A stretch of DNA of 24,544 nucleotides from a virus: the IMG/VR virus record IMGVR_UViG_3300010885_046561, positions 1 to 24,544 of that record; one strand, given 5' to 3'. Of this stretch, positions 1 through 6,927 are shown in pieces. Numbering within the stretch: the stretch's first letter is position 1; every line of letters starts with the position of its first letter. The position numbers were made by a program, and so were the translations under genes. Under the pieces are notes generated by a model. It was not told the origin of the DNA. It saw only the letters and a program-made list of their open reading frames with translations, and searched no databases.

Positions 1-47
1 AAGTTGATGATGATACTGTATTAAACAATTATTCAGAAATAAAATAA
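1..47 (+). CDS. C-terminal fragment of an upstream gene (partial)
   Basis: Reading from base 3, an open frame enters from the left edge and encodes VDDDTVLNNYSEIK before TAA at 45-47. The other two forward frames stop within the first 24 bases. The fragment is acidic and too short to assign. It ends 53 bases before the next start, which fits the tight packing elsewhere. I infer that it is the end of a real gene, but no function can be given. Confidence 0.35.
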   Translation, partial: VDDDTVLNNYSEIK

Positions 48-100
48 AAATAACAATTTTTCAAACAACCTTTGTTATATAAGGTATAAACAAATAAGAT

Positions 101-835
101 ATGAATTCAAAAAGCGTATTAAATAAAATATTGACTCTATTATCATTAGAAGAGCAAATTAATTTCACAGATGCTAAAGATGCACAAGGTAACATTTTAC
201 AATCTCCTACATTTGATTTAGGTGAAACTGTAGAAGTAATACATGAAGATGGAAGTAAAACTCCAGCACCAGATGGTGAGCATGAAATTGCATTAAAAGA
301 TTCTGAAGGCAACGATGTTGTTATCAGAATTACAACCAAAGATGGTAAAATTGAAAGTAGAGAAAATGTTGAAGAAGCAAACCCAGCTAATTTAACTGAT
401 GCTGAGGTTGAAGTTGAAGTAGAAAAAGAAACTGAAATGGCAGATGCTACAATTGAAGAAGCACATCCTTTACCAAACACAACTGATGAAGACCCTCGCA
501 ATATGATTGCAGATGATTCAGAAGAAACTGAAAAAGACCCATTGATTTCTTTAGGATATAGAATATCAGAAATGGAAAAAGCAATGGATGCAATTAAACT
601 TAAATTAGGTTTAGAAGATAATCCTCCAATGGAAGAAGAATCTCCATCAGATGTTGCTCCGTTAATGCCTGAAGGTGTTGCGATGGCAGAAGTTGATGAA
701 GAAGAATTACCTAAATTAGATGGTGCACCAATTGAAGCAGGATTTAGATTTTCAGCAGATACAGTACATAAACCAAACTTTGGCAAGAAAGTAGGAGATT
801 CTCAATCTTCATTCTTATCAAAATTATATAATTAA
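101..835 (+). CDS. Acidic capsid-assembly scaffold-like protein
   Basis: The protein has 244 residues and is very rich in Glu and Asp. The middle (about 85-140) is a run of acidic, low-complexity sequence. A predicted helix (about 148-172, ISLGYRISEMEKAMDAIKL) could form a coiled coil. The C terminus is less acidic, contains FRFSADTV (215-222) and ends in a Lys/Ser-rich stretch, the usual layout of scaffolds whose C-terminal end contacts the capsid protein. The gene sits 29 bases before the major capsid gene, the classic scaffold position. There is no protease signature; the candidate protease lies at 17996. The start follows an A-rich leader without a Shine-Dalgarno sequence. The function is inferred from composition and position only. 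Confidence 0.6.
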   Translation: MNSKSVLNKILTLLSLEEQINFTDAKDAQGNILQSPTFDLGETVEVIHEDGSKTPAPDGEHEIALKDSEGNDVVIRITTKDGKIESRENVEEANPANLTDAEVEVEVEKETEMADATIEEAHPLPNTTDEDPRNMIADDSEETEKDPLISLGYRISEMEKAMDAIKLKLGLEDNPPMEEESPSDVAPLMPEGVAMAEVDEEELPKLDGAPIEAGFRFSADTVHKPNFGKKVGDSQSSFLSKLYN

Positions 836-864
836 TTAAAAATATTTAAAAAACAACAAACAAC

Positions 865-1830
865 ATGAAAAAATTTCAAAAGTTTGCTGAACCAACTATC
901 ACCGCTACATCGTATGCAGGTGAAGCGGCTGCTCAATATATAGCGGCAAGTTTGTTATCAGCAAAAACACTTGACAACAAGTATGTGACTATCATGCCAA
1001 ATGTGAAATACAAAGAAGTAATTCAAAAATTGGCAGTTGATGGTATAGTACAAGATGGATCTTGTGATTTCGTAACTTCAGGTAGTGTAACTATCTCTGA
1101 AAGAGTTATCACTCCAAAAGAATTACAAGTTAACCTTACTTTATGTAAGCAAAACTTTGTAGCATCTTGGGAAGCATTACAATTAGGTTTCTCAGCATTT
1201 GATGAAATTCCTAAATCTTTCAACGATTACTTAATCTCTTATGTAGGTGGAGTAGTAGCACAAGCAACTGAACAATCTATTTGGACTGGTTCAGCTTCAA
1301 CTAACGGACAATTCGGTGGATTTGGACCTGCATTATCTTCATCTATTGCAGCTGCAACAGGTGTTATCTCTGCAAAGAGTGGTTCAATTGTAATCTCTGG
1401 TTCTATCACTTCTGCAAACGTATTATCAATAATGAACTCTGTTGTGGATACTATCCCAGCAACTGTTTATGGTAAAGAAGATTTGTTATTGTATGTTCCT
1501 ACTAACGTAGGTAAAGCATACCAACAAGCATTAGCAGGTGGAGCAGTAGGTGCAAACGGATGGAACAACCAAATGAACGTAGGTGATAAGCCTTTCAACT
1601 TCAATGGTATTGAAATCGTAATGTGTCCAGGTATGGCATCTTCTACTGTAGTTGCAGCTCAAAAATCTAACATGTTCTTCGGTACAGGTTTACTTTCTGA
1701 CTACAATGAAGTAAAAGTGTTAGACATGGCTAACATCGATGGTTCTCAAAACTACCGTATCATAATGAGATACACAGCAGGTACACAAATAGGTGTATTA
1801 AGTGATGTAGTTTATTACGGAGCATACTAA
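865..1830 (+). CDS. Major capsid protein
   Basis: The 321-residue protein is of a size and composition typical of HK97-fold capsid proteins. An N-terminal helical arm (MKKFQKFAEPTITATS) is followed by an Ala-rich segment. A mid-region (about 120-220) is rich in Gly, Ser and Ala. The C-terminal half carries LLLYVPTNVGKAYQQALAGG and KPFNFNGIEIVMCPGM, the fold's usual pattern of a target peptide followed by its beta strands. The end, MRYTAGTQIGVLSDVVYYG, is a common closing strand of such proteins. The gene lies directly after the scaffold-like gene and in the same transcription unit as the probable tail tube gene. Its codons look more C-ending (AAC, ATC, TTC) than those of its neighbours, consistent with high expression. 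The leader aaaacaacaaacaac before ATG is A-rich. Confidence 0.8.
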   Translation: MKKFQKFAEPTITATSYAGEAAAQYIAASLLSAKTLDNKYVTIMPNVKYKEVIQKLAVDGIVQDGSCDFVTSGSVTISERVITPKELQVNLTLCKQNFVASWEALQLGFSAFDEIPKSFNDYLISYVGGVVAQATEQSIWTGSASTNGQFGGFGPALSSSIAAATGVISAKSGSIVISGSITSANVLSIMNSVVDTIPATVYGKEDLLLYVPTNVGKAYQQALAGGAVGANGWNNQMNVGDKPFNFNGIEIVMCPGMASSTVVAAQKSNMFFGTGLLSDYNEVKVLDMANIDGSQNYRIIMRYTAGTQIGVLSDVVYYGAY

Positions 1831-1842
1831 TAAAATAACTAA

Positions 1843-1885
1843 TTGGTAGGTGGGGAGTATCGTAGAACAGAAACCCACCAACTAA
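1843..1885 (+). promoter_or_regulatory. Intergenic RNA hairpin between capsid and tube genes
   Basis: TTGGTAGGTGGG (1843-1854) can pair with CCCACCAACTAA (1874-1885): 12 positions with one G-U and one A-A mismatch, closing a 19-base loop. No T-run follows, so it is not an ordinary terminator. It begins 12 bases after the capsid stop codon and ends 33 bases before the next start. It could be an RNA stability or processing element, or influence translation of the downstream gene. The pairing is seen in the sequence; the role is inferred. Confidence 0.4.
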
Positions 1886-1918
1886 TTTAACTAACAACAA
1901 AAATAAAACTTAACAGCT

Positions 1919-2455
1919 ATGGCTTGTAACTTAACCCAAGGACGTCAGGAAGTATGTAAAGAAAGTATCGGCGGATTGCAAGGTGCTTACTTTATCAATT
2001 ACACTACTGGATCCTTTACAAAAAACGCTAGTGGAGAAGTAACCGCTTTACCATCTGGCTCAACTGTATATTATTATCAGTTGAAAGGTAGCAGCAACTA
2101 TACTGAAACAGTTAATACATCTCGTGAAAATGGTACAACTTTCTTCTCTCAAGCAGCAACGCTTAATTTGAAGAAATTGACTAACGAAATGACTACTCAA
2201 TTAAAGTTGATGTCTTACGGACGTCCTCAAATAATTGTATGGACTAATAACGGTGATGCATTGTTAGTTGGTGAAAAATTAGGAGCAGATGTTACTGCAG
2301 GTTCAATTTCAACAGGTGGAGCATTGGGTGACCTTTATGGTTATTCAGTAACTCTTACAGGTATGGAACAATTACCAGCAGCATTCATTTCTGGAAGTAC
2401 AACTACTAGTCCATTCGCTGGATTACAAGTTCAACCAACTATCGTATACAACTAA
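1919..2455 (+). CDS. Probable major tail tube protein
   Basis: The 178-residue protein is predicted to be beta-rich. SRENGTTFFSQAATLNLKKL (about 68-87) is followed by MTTQLKLMSYGRPQIIVWTNNG, then VGEKLGADVTAGSISTGGALGD and a closing strand GYSVTLTGMEQLPAAF. Strand pairs of this kind, with a Gly-rich turn before a 'GY.l.l.g.E..PA' strand, are recalled from tail tube proteins of Bacteroidota phages. The position supports it: the gene shares a transcription unit with the capsid gene, and a strong terminator follows at once, as expected for a second high-copy virion protein. It also has C-ending codons. The alternative is a minor capsid or decoration protein. The family call is from memory and unverified. 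Confidence 0.5.
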   Translation: MACNLTQGRQEVCKESIGGLQGAYFINYTTGSFTKNASGEVTALPSGSTVYYYQLKGSSNYTETVNTSRENGTTFFSQAATLNLKKLTNEMTTQLKLMSYGRPQIIVWTNNGDALLVGEKLGADVTAGSISTGGALGDLYGYSVTLTGMEQLPAAFISGSTTTSPFAGLQVQPTIVYN

Positions 2456-2476
2456 TCAGTATAAGCTAAAAATATT

Positions 2477-2510
2477 AAAGGGATATTCTTAATTGAGTAT
2501 CCCTTTTTTT
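2477..2510 (+). terminator. Intrinsic terminator after the capsid/tube unit
   Basis: AAAGGGATATTC (2477-2488) pairs with GAGTATCCCTTT (2495-2506) around a six-base loop TTAATT: 12 pairs, one of them G-U. The descending arm runs into seven T residues (2504-2510). This is a textbook rho-independent terminator. It separates the high-copy capsid/tube genes from the portal and neck genes. Confidence 0.9.
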
Positions 2511-2575
2511 ATTTAATCATATTTCAACCTAATAGTGTTATAAGTTGTAGATAAATACTACTTAAAGTCAAGCTA

Positions 2576-2941
2576 ATGTTAGGATATCACATATCACAAA
2601 GTAACGAATATACTATTAGAACTGAACCTACATCTTCTAACGAATTCACTATGAGTTTGCAGAATATGTATGAACTAACAAATAGTACTGCATCTTTATC
2701 AGGAATTACTTATCAACCATTTGAAAGTATATTAGCTTTTACAGCAAGTATAAGTGGAGCAGTAGTTAGCTCTGAATGGAGAGCGGCTCTTTATAATTCA
2801 GGCAGTACTGAAGCTATTTGGCATGGTACGTTCCAAGCATTTGCTTCAGCATCACTTTCTATTCCTAAATCTGATTACGAAAACCTAAATAAACAATATA
2901 TCTCTCCTATTAATGAGAACAAGTATATTATAATGGATTAA
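2576..2941 (+). CDS. Small virion-associated protein of unknown function
   Basis: The protein has 121 residues with alternating polar and hydrophobic sequence suggesting a beta sandwich (SLSGITYQPFESILAFTAS, EWRAALYNSGSTEAIWHGTF). There is no signal peptide or membrane segment. It ends KYIIMD three bases before the portal gene and so is probably translated with it. The gene is the first after the terminator at 2477-2510. No clear promoter was found in 2511-2575, so its expression may depend on read-through. I do not recognise the family; a structural role is inferred from its position between the tube and portal genes. Confidence 0.6.
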   Translation: MLGYHISQSNEYTIRTEPTSSNEFTMSLQNMYELTNSTASLSGITYQPFESILAFTASISGAVVSSEWRAALYNSGSTEAIWHGTFQAFASASLSIPKSDYENLNKQYISPINENKYIIMD

Positions 2942-2944
2942 CAT

Positions 2945-4258
2945 ATGAAACAAACGCAAAAATTCGCAGTAATAAATGTAAATACAAATCAGCTTCCAAT
3001 TATTTCGGAAGATACTAAGACTCGTTATTCATGGATACCATTTGGTGTTTATGGACAGGATGATTTCTTTGATGCTGTAACATCTGCATTTAACGTATCC
3101 ACAACTACATCGGCTTGTGTTGAAGGAATAGCTGATTTAATATTTGGTAAAGGATTGTATTCAAAAAATGAAGTAAATAATAAATTATTACAAAAGTTAA
3201 TTCCACAAGAAGAAACTAAGAGAGCTGCATTTGATTTAAAACTATTTGGTAATGCTGCATATCAAGTATATTGGAATGATGACCATACTAAGGTAATTAA
3301 GTTTTATCATATACCAGTCCAAACTCTTAGAGCTGAAAAGATATATGGTGAACCTAAAATACAAAATTACTACTATTGTGTTGATTGGAATGACCAAAGA
3401 AAAATAAAGGATAAGAAGAAAGTTCCTGCATTTGGTACTTCTAATGAAAAGATGGAAATACTTTACATAAAGAATTATTTCCCTGGCCTTTACTATTATA
3501 ATTTGCCTGATTGGGTATCTGCAATGCAATATTCTATATCAGAAGGTGAAATAAGTAACTTACACTTAAATAACATTACTAATGGTTTCTTACCAGCAGT
3601 AATGATTAACTTTAATAATGGAGTTCCTGCACCTGAAGAAAGACAAACTATCGAAGATTTAGTTCAAGCTAAGTTTACAGGTACGGATAACGCAGGCCGT
3701 TTTATGTTATCATTTAACGATGACCCTACAACTAAACCTACTATTGATGTAATTAATATTGAAAACTTACATGAAAAATATCAATACGTTGCAGAATATA
3801 CACAGGATAGAATATTGGTTGCTCATAGAGTTACCTCTCCATTATTATTCGGTATTAGAACTGCTAACAATGGTTTTTCTTCTCAGTCAGAAGAAATGAA
3901 AACAGCATTTTCTATTATGCAAACTATGACAATATCTCCATTTCAAAACCTTATCTTAAATTCATTAGATATGGCATTAACTGAAGGTGGATATGATGAA
4001 ATGGAATTATACTTTGAACAATTAACTCCATTAGTAATTCTTTCTACAACTGCAGAAGAAACAGGTAAGAGTATTGCACAAGTTGAAGATGAAACAAATA
4101 AATCAATGGAAAATCCTGCAACGCAAGAAGAACCACAAGACCAAACTACATCTGAAGCAATTCCTCCTAAAAAATCTAATTTTTCAGAAGAAGAATTTTC
4201 ATTAGTAAGAACAACCCAACCTTTTTTTAACAGAGAATACGAAACATATAACGATTAA
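2945..4258 (+). CDS. Portal protein
   Basis: At 437 residues it is the right length for a dodecameric portal, the ring at the capsid vertex through which DNA is packaged and ejected. The N-terminal part has a helical segment around TSACVEGIADLIFGKGLYS. The middle has FDLKLFGNAAYQVYW and FYHIPVQTLRAEKIYG, typical of the portal wing and clip. The strongest mark is the region about 250-310: NAGRFMLSFNDD, then NLHEKYQYVAEYTQDRIL and VAHRVTSPLLFGI, the familiar 'I..aHrVp..llG' portal signature. The C-terminal 60 residues are Glu/Gln/Thr-rich and probably disordered. The N terminus MKQTQKFA resembles that of the capsid protein (MKKFQKFA). The gene lies downstream of the capsid gene, the reverse of the usual order. 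Confidence 0.85.
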   Translation: MKQTQKFAVINVNTNQLPIISEDTKTRYSWIPFGVYGQDDFFDAVTSAFNVSTTTSACVEGIADLIFGKGLYSKNEVNNKLLQKLIPQEETKRAAFDLKLFGNAAYQVYWNDDHTKVIKFYHIPVQTLRAEKIYGEPKIQNYYYCVDWNDQRKIKDKKKVPAFGTSNEKMEILYIKNYFPGLYYYNLPDWVSAMQYSISEGEISNLHLNNITNGFLPAVMINFNNGVPAPEERQTIEDLVQAKFTGTDNAGRFMLSFNDDPTTKPTIDVINIENLHEKYQYVAEYTQDRILVAHRVTSPLLFGIRTANNGFSSQSEEMKTAFSIMQTMTISPFQNLILNSLDMALTEGGYDEMELYFEQLTPLVILSTTAEETGKSIAQVEDETNKSMENPATQEEPQDQTTSEAIPPKKSNFSEEEFSLVRTTQPFFNREYETYND

Positions 4259-4260
4259 TT

Positions 4261-4779
4261 ATGGCATACGCACTATTTATTAGCAGAAACGATATTATTA
4301 AAAATACACCATTACAAGGTGCTATTGATGCAGATGCTTTATTGCCATTTGTAAGAACCGCACAGGACAAATACTTAAAGAATTTATTAGGTACTGTTTT
4401 GTTCTTTTATTTACAAGCACAAATAGAAGCAGGAACTGAAAATACTTTATCGGTATATTATCAAGACCTTTTGGATGACCACATTAAGAATACTTTAATA
4501 TGGTATTCAGCAGTTGAGTATATTCCATTTAGTTCTATTCAATTTAAATCTAATGGAGCAGTTAAACAGGCATCAGAGCAAGGTACAGCACCATCTAAAA
4601 ATGAAATTGATTATCTAAAGCAACAAGCACAAACAAATGCTGATTACTATGCATTAAGATTACAAAACTATCTTATCGCATACTCTAATCAAATACCTCA
4701 ATACTTACAATCTGTTGGTAATCAAACTCAAATCTATCCCGACCAAACAAATCAATATTTTGGAGGCATACAATTATAA
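4261..4779 (+). CDS. Putative head-tail connector protein
   Basis: The 172-residue protein is mostly helical. It begins ALFISRNDIIKNTPLQGAID and continues LLPFVRTAQDKYLKNLLGT, which resembles the helical bundle of gp6-like connectors and DUF6712-type Bacteroidota phage proteins (recalled, not searched). A second helical region (IDYLKQQAQTNADYYALRLQ) is followed by a polar, Gln/Tyr-rich tail. Its position right after the portal gene, two bases away, and before a tail terminator-like gene is the standard connector slot. It would form the ring docked under the portal. Confidence 0.6.
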   Translation: MAYALFISRNDIIKNTPLQGAIDADALLPFVRTAQDKYLKNLLGTVLFFYLQAQIEAGTENTLSVYYQDLLDDHIKNTLIWYSAVEYIPFSSIQFKSNGAVKQASEQGTAPSKNEIDYLKQQAQTNADYYALRLQNYLIAYSNQIPQYLQSVGNQTQIYPDQTNQYFGGIQL

Positions 4780-4782
4780 ACT

Positions 4783-5304
4783 ATGAGCAATTATTTAGTT
4801 AACAATACAGGTACTAATTATTCATTATATTATAATGTTTTGGAATATTTCAAAACTATTATGAATAATCATCCATCTATTCAGCAAGTTTCACAAGGTG
4901 AAATAAGTGATGTAGATGATATTGTATACCCAACATATCCATTAGGTAATGTTATGATTGGAAATACTACATTAGGAACAAATGTAACTGAATTTGAAAT
5001 ACAAATTATTATAGCTGATAAGGTTAAAAATAAAAACAATGAATCAGCTGATAGAACAAATGCACAAATCGTTCCGTTCTATGGTGTAGATGATACCGTT
5101 GATATTCATGCAAACGCATTGGGAATTATAAACGATTTAACTTCATTCACTCAATATTCAGTAGAAGCATTCCAAATAAATTCAGATATAGAATGTGTAC
5201 CATTTGCTGATAGATTTAATAATGGTTTAGCAGGATATGCAGCAACATTTACATTGACTGTACACAACGATAAGAATAGATGCTTATATAATCTTTTAGC
5301 ATAA
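4783..5304 (+). CDS. Putative tail terminator / head-tail joining protein
   Basis: The protein has 173 residues. An N-terminal helix (YYNVLEYFKTIMNNHPSIQQVSQG written as two parts: YYNVLEYFKTIMNNH, then PSIQQVSQG) is followed by alternating strands: VTEFEIQIIIADKV, then a long loop, then AGYAATFTLTVHND near the end. A helix followed by a beta sheet with 'f.i.i.v.d' strands is characteristic of tail terminators, which cap the tail tube and join it to the head. It sits between the connector and the gp10-like gene, as in other siphovirus and myovirus neck modules. Its stop codon overlaps the next start (TAATG). No diagnostic residues are available, so the call rests on fold-level reading and gene order. 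Confidence 0.5.
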   Translation: MSNYLVNNTGTNYSLYYNVLEYFKTIMNNHPSIQQVSQGEISDVDDIVYPTYPLGNVMIGNTTLGTNVTEFEIQIIIADKVKNKNNESADRTNAQIVPFYGVDDTVDIHANALGIINDLTSFTQYSVEAFQINSDIECVPFADRFNNGLAGYAATFTLTVHNDKNRCLYNLLA

Positions 5305-5696
5305 TGAAAACGATAGAGGATGTTGCAGAGAAATATAGACAAGTTGCACAATCCCTAATTAAAAACGGATATTCGGGATGGAAGAAAGCTCCATACGATA
5401 CTGGCAACTTATATCGTACTGTTGGTAGTTTTAATACGAATTCCCGAATGATATTTAAGCAGGGTGGTAAATCCTACCTTAACTTTAATTATGCTCCTCA
5501 AGGGGCTAAATATGGTGGCTATGTAGAAAAGGGAACTACGAAAATGGCATCAAGACCATTTGCTGAAACAGCAGCTAATTCAACTGAACTTAAAAAAGAA
5601 ATAAGAGAGTATCAGGATTCGCAAGTATTAGAAATAAGAAACGAAATATACAAAAGGATTACTGTTATAATGAAGCCCATTACTAAAAGTAACTAA
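5304..5696 (+). CDS. HK97 gp10-like neck protein
   Basis: The 130-residue protein has an N-terminal helix (VAEKYRQVAQSLIKNG) and the segment APYDTGNLYRTVGSF, matching the 'aP.dTG.Lr.s' motif of the HK97 gp10-like family. A later segment, YGGYVEKGTTKMASRPFAET, matches the family's 'Y...vE.GT.kM.arPF..pA' motif well. It ends in a helix. Proteins of this family act at the head-tail junction or in tail assembly. Translation is probably coupled to the upstream gene through the one-base TAATG overlap. About 55 bases with no gene follow. Confidence 0.75.
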   Translation: MKTIEDVAEKYRQVAQSLIKNGYSGWKKAPYDTGNLYRTVGSFNTNSRMIFKQGGKSYLNFNYAPQGAKYGGYVEKGTTKMASRPFAETAANSTELKKEIREYQDSQVLEIRNEIYKRITVIMKPITKSN

Positions 5697-5751
5697 CCAT
5701 CAATTACTTTTGTTCTTTCTATGGTTATATAGTAAAGAATTAATTTAAGAA

Positions 5752-6927
5752 ATGGCTTTAACCTTATTACAATCCCCAGCAACGGTAAACCTATCTCAAT
5801 CACCAATGGTGTATGCTATTTCCTCATCTACGGATTTAGCTAACCCTGGGTTTACATATGTTTGCAATTTATTTATTTGGTCAGGTGTTGAATCTGCTTC
5901 AGGCTCATATGAGTATCAATTAATTAAATACCCAAATGAAGCATTTACAGGTATTTTTGAAGTTAGTAGAATTGTAAACTCTACTATGACTGATTTCTTA
6001 GAATCAAATCAATCAAATGTTAAATTTGTTAAAGCAGATTTATTTTATCAATATCTTTCAGGCAGTAATAACGTTTATGTTACATCATCTGCACATACTA
6101 TAACATCTACAACTAAAGCATTAGATGGGTACGCTATATTTCAGGAACCAATCGGACAAGAGGTATATGAAAAAAGTCAATTCTGGCCTTTGATGACTGA
6201 TGGACCTGCAACTCAAAGTTGTTTTACAACTAATACAGGAGTAGCTGGAGTTTTTGTTGGTGATAGTGGATATGGTGTACAACCAAATAAAATAGTTTAT
6301 ACTACAAATTTAGGTATATCAACAAACTATACATTATCAGCTACATCAGGTTCGACATCTACACAAATAAGAACATATCCAATAGGACCTTCTGAAACAG
6401 GATTCCCTGTATCTACAATAGGAATGGAATGGTTTACAGTTCAAGCATATTATAATACAACTCCTTTAGGTTCTAAAATTAAATATGAAATAGCTTGTGA
6501 ACAAAAATATCCAAATGTAAGAATCAAATGGAAAAATAGATTTGGACAATTTGATTTTTTAAACTTTAATATGATTTCTCGTAATTCATTTAATACTGAA
6601 AAGAGAACATATGAACCACAATTAGGAACTTGGAATTCTAAAACTTTAAGCTATGAAGCATATCAATCAGCAGTAAGAAACTATATAACCGATTCAAAAT
6701 TAGGTATATCAGTTAATAGTTGGTTTTTACCTGAAAGCTTTAATGAGATTCTAAAACAATTGTTAGTATCAGATGAAATATATTGGGTATATGATGAAGC
6801 AAATGATGATGTAAGACCTTTGACTGTGGTAACATCTAATGTAGTATTTAAAACTGGAGTAGTTGACCATCTAATCCAATATCAAATCGACTTTAATTAC
6901 GGACAAGGATATAAATTAATAATCTAA
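5752..6927 (+). CDS. Tail or baseplate structural protein
   Basis: The 391-residue protein has beta-strand-rich composition with many SGS turns. The N terminus (LLQSPATVNLSQSPMVYAIS) looks like a Bacteroidota phage structural domain. The most distinctive segment is CEQKYPNVRIKWKNRFGQFD (about 249-268) followed by FLNFNMISRNSFNTEKRTYE, a motif I associate with tail proteins of Bacteroidota phages and prophages, though I cannot name the family. The last 60 residues hold another strand set ending QIDFNYGQGYKLII. Its stop overlaps the next start (TAATG), so the two products are probably made in a set ratio. A distal-tail or baseplate component is the likeliest role. Confidence 0.55.
   Translation: MALTLLQSPATVNLSQSPMVYAISSSTDLANPGFTYVCNLFIWSGVESASGSYEYQLIKYPNEAFTGIFEVSRIVNSTMTDFLESNQSNVKFVKADLFYQYLSGSNNVYVTSSAHTITSTTKALDGYAIFQEPIGQEVYEKSQFWPLMTDGPATQSCFTTNTGVAGVFVGDSGYGVQPNKIVYTTNLGISTNYTLSATSGSTSTQIRTYPIGPSETGFPVSTIGMEWFTVQAYYNTTPLGSKIKYEIACEQKYPNVRIKWKNRFGQFDFLNFNMISRNSFNTEKRTYEPQLGTWNSKTLSYEAYQSAVRNYITDSKLGISVNSWFLPESFNEILKQLLVSDEIYWVYDEANDDVRPLTVVTSNVVFKTGVVDHLIQYQIDFNYGQGYKLII

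Noticed and set aside
68-85. ACCTT/AAGGT hairpin before the scaffold-like gene
   Set aside because: Five pairs with an eight-base loop is too weak to call a regulatory structure.
61-786. A 241-codon minus-strand ORF opposite the scaffold-like gene
   Set aside because: Its Ser/Ile-rich product is what results from reading the complement of Glu/Asp-rich codons. The + strand gene has a better context and all other genes are on the + strand.
2511-2575. A promoter for the portal block
   Set aside because: TAAGTTGT and nearby TTTC do not match the TTTG/TAnnTTTG pattern at proper spacing, so none is called.
5695-5726. AACCAT/ATGGTT inverted repeat in the 55-base gap
   Set aside because: Only six pairs around a 20-base loop and no T-run, so it is likely chance in AT-rich DNA.
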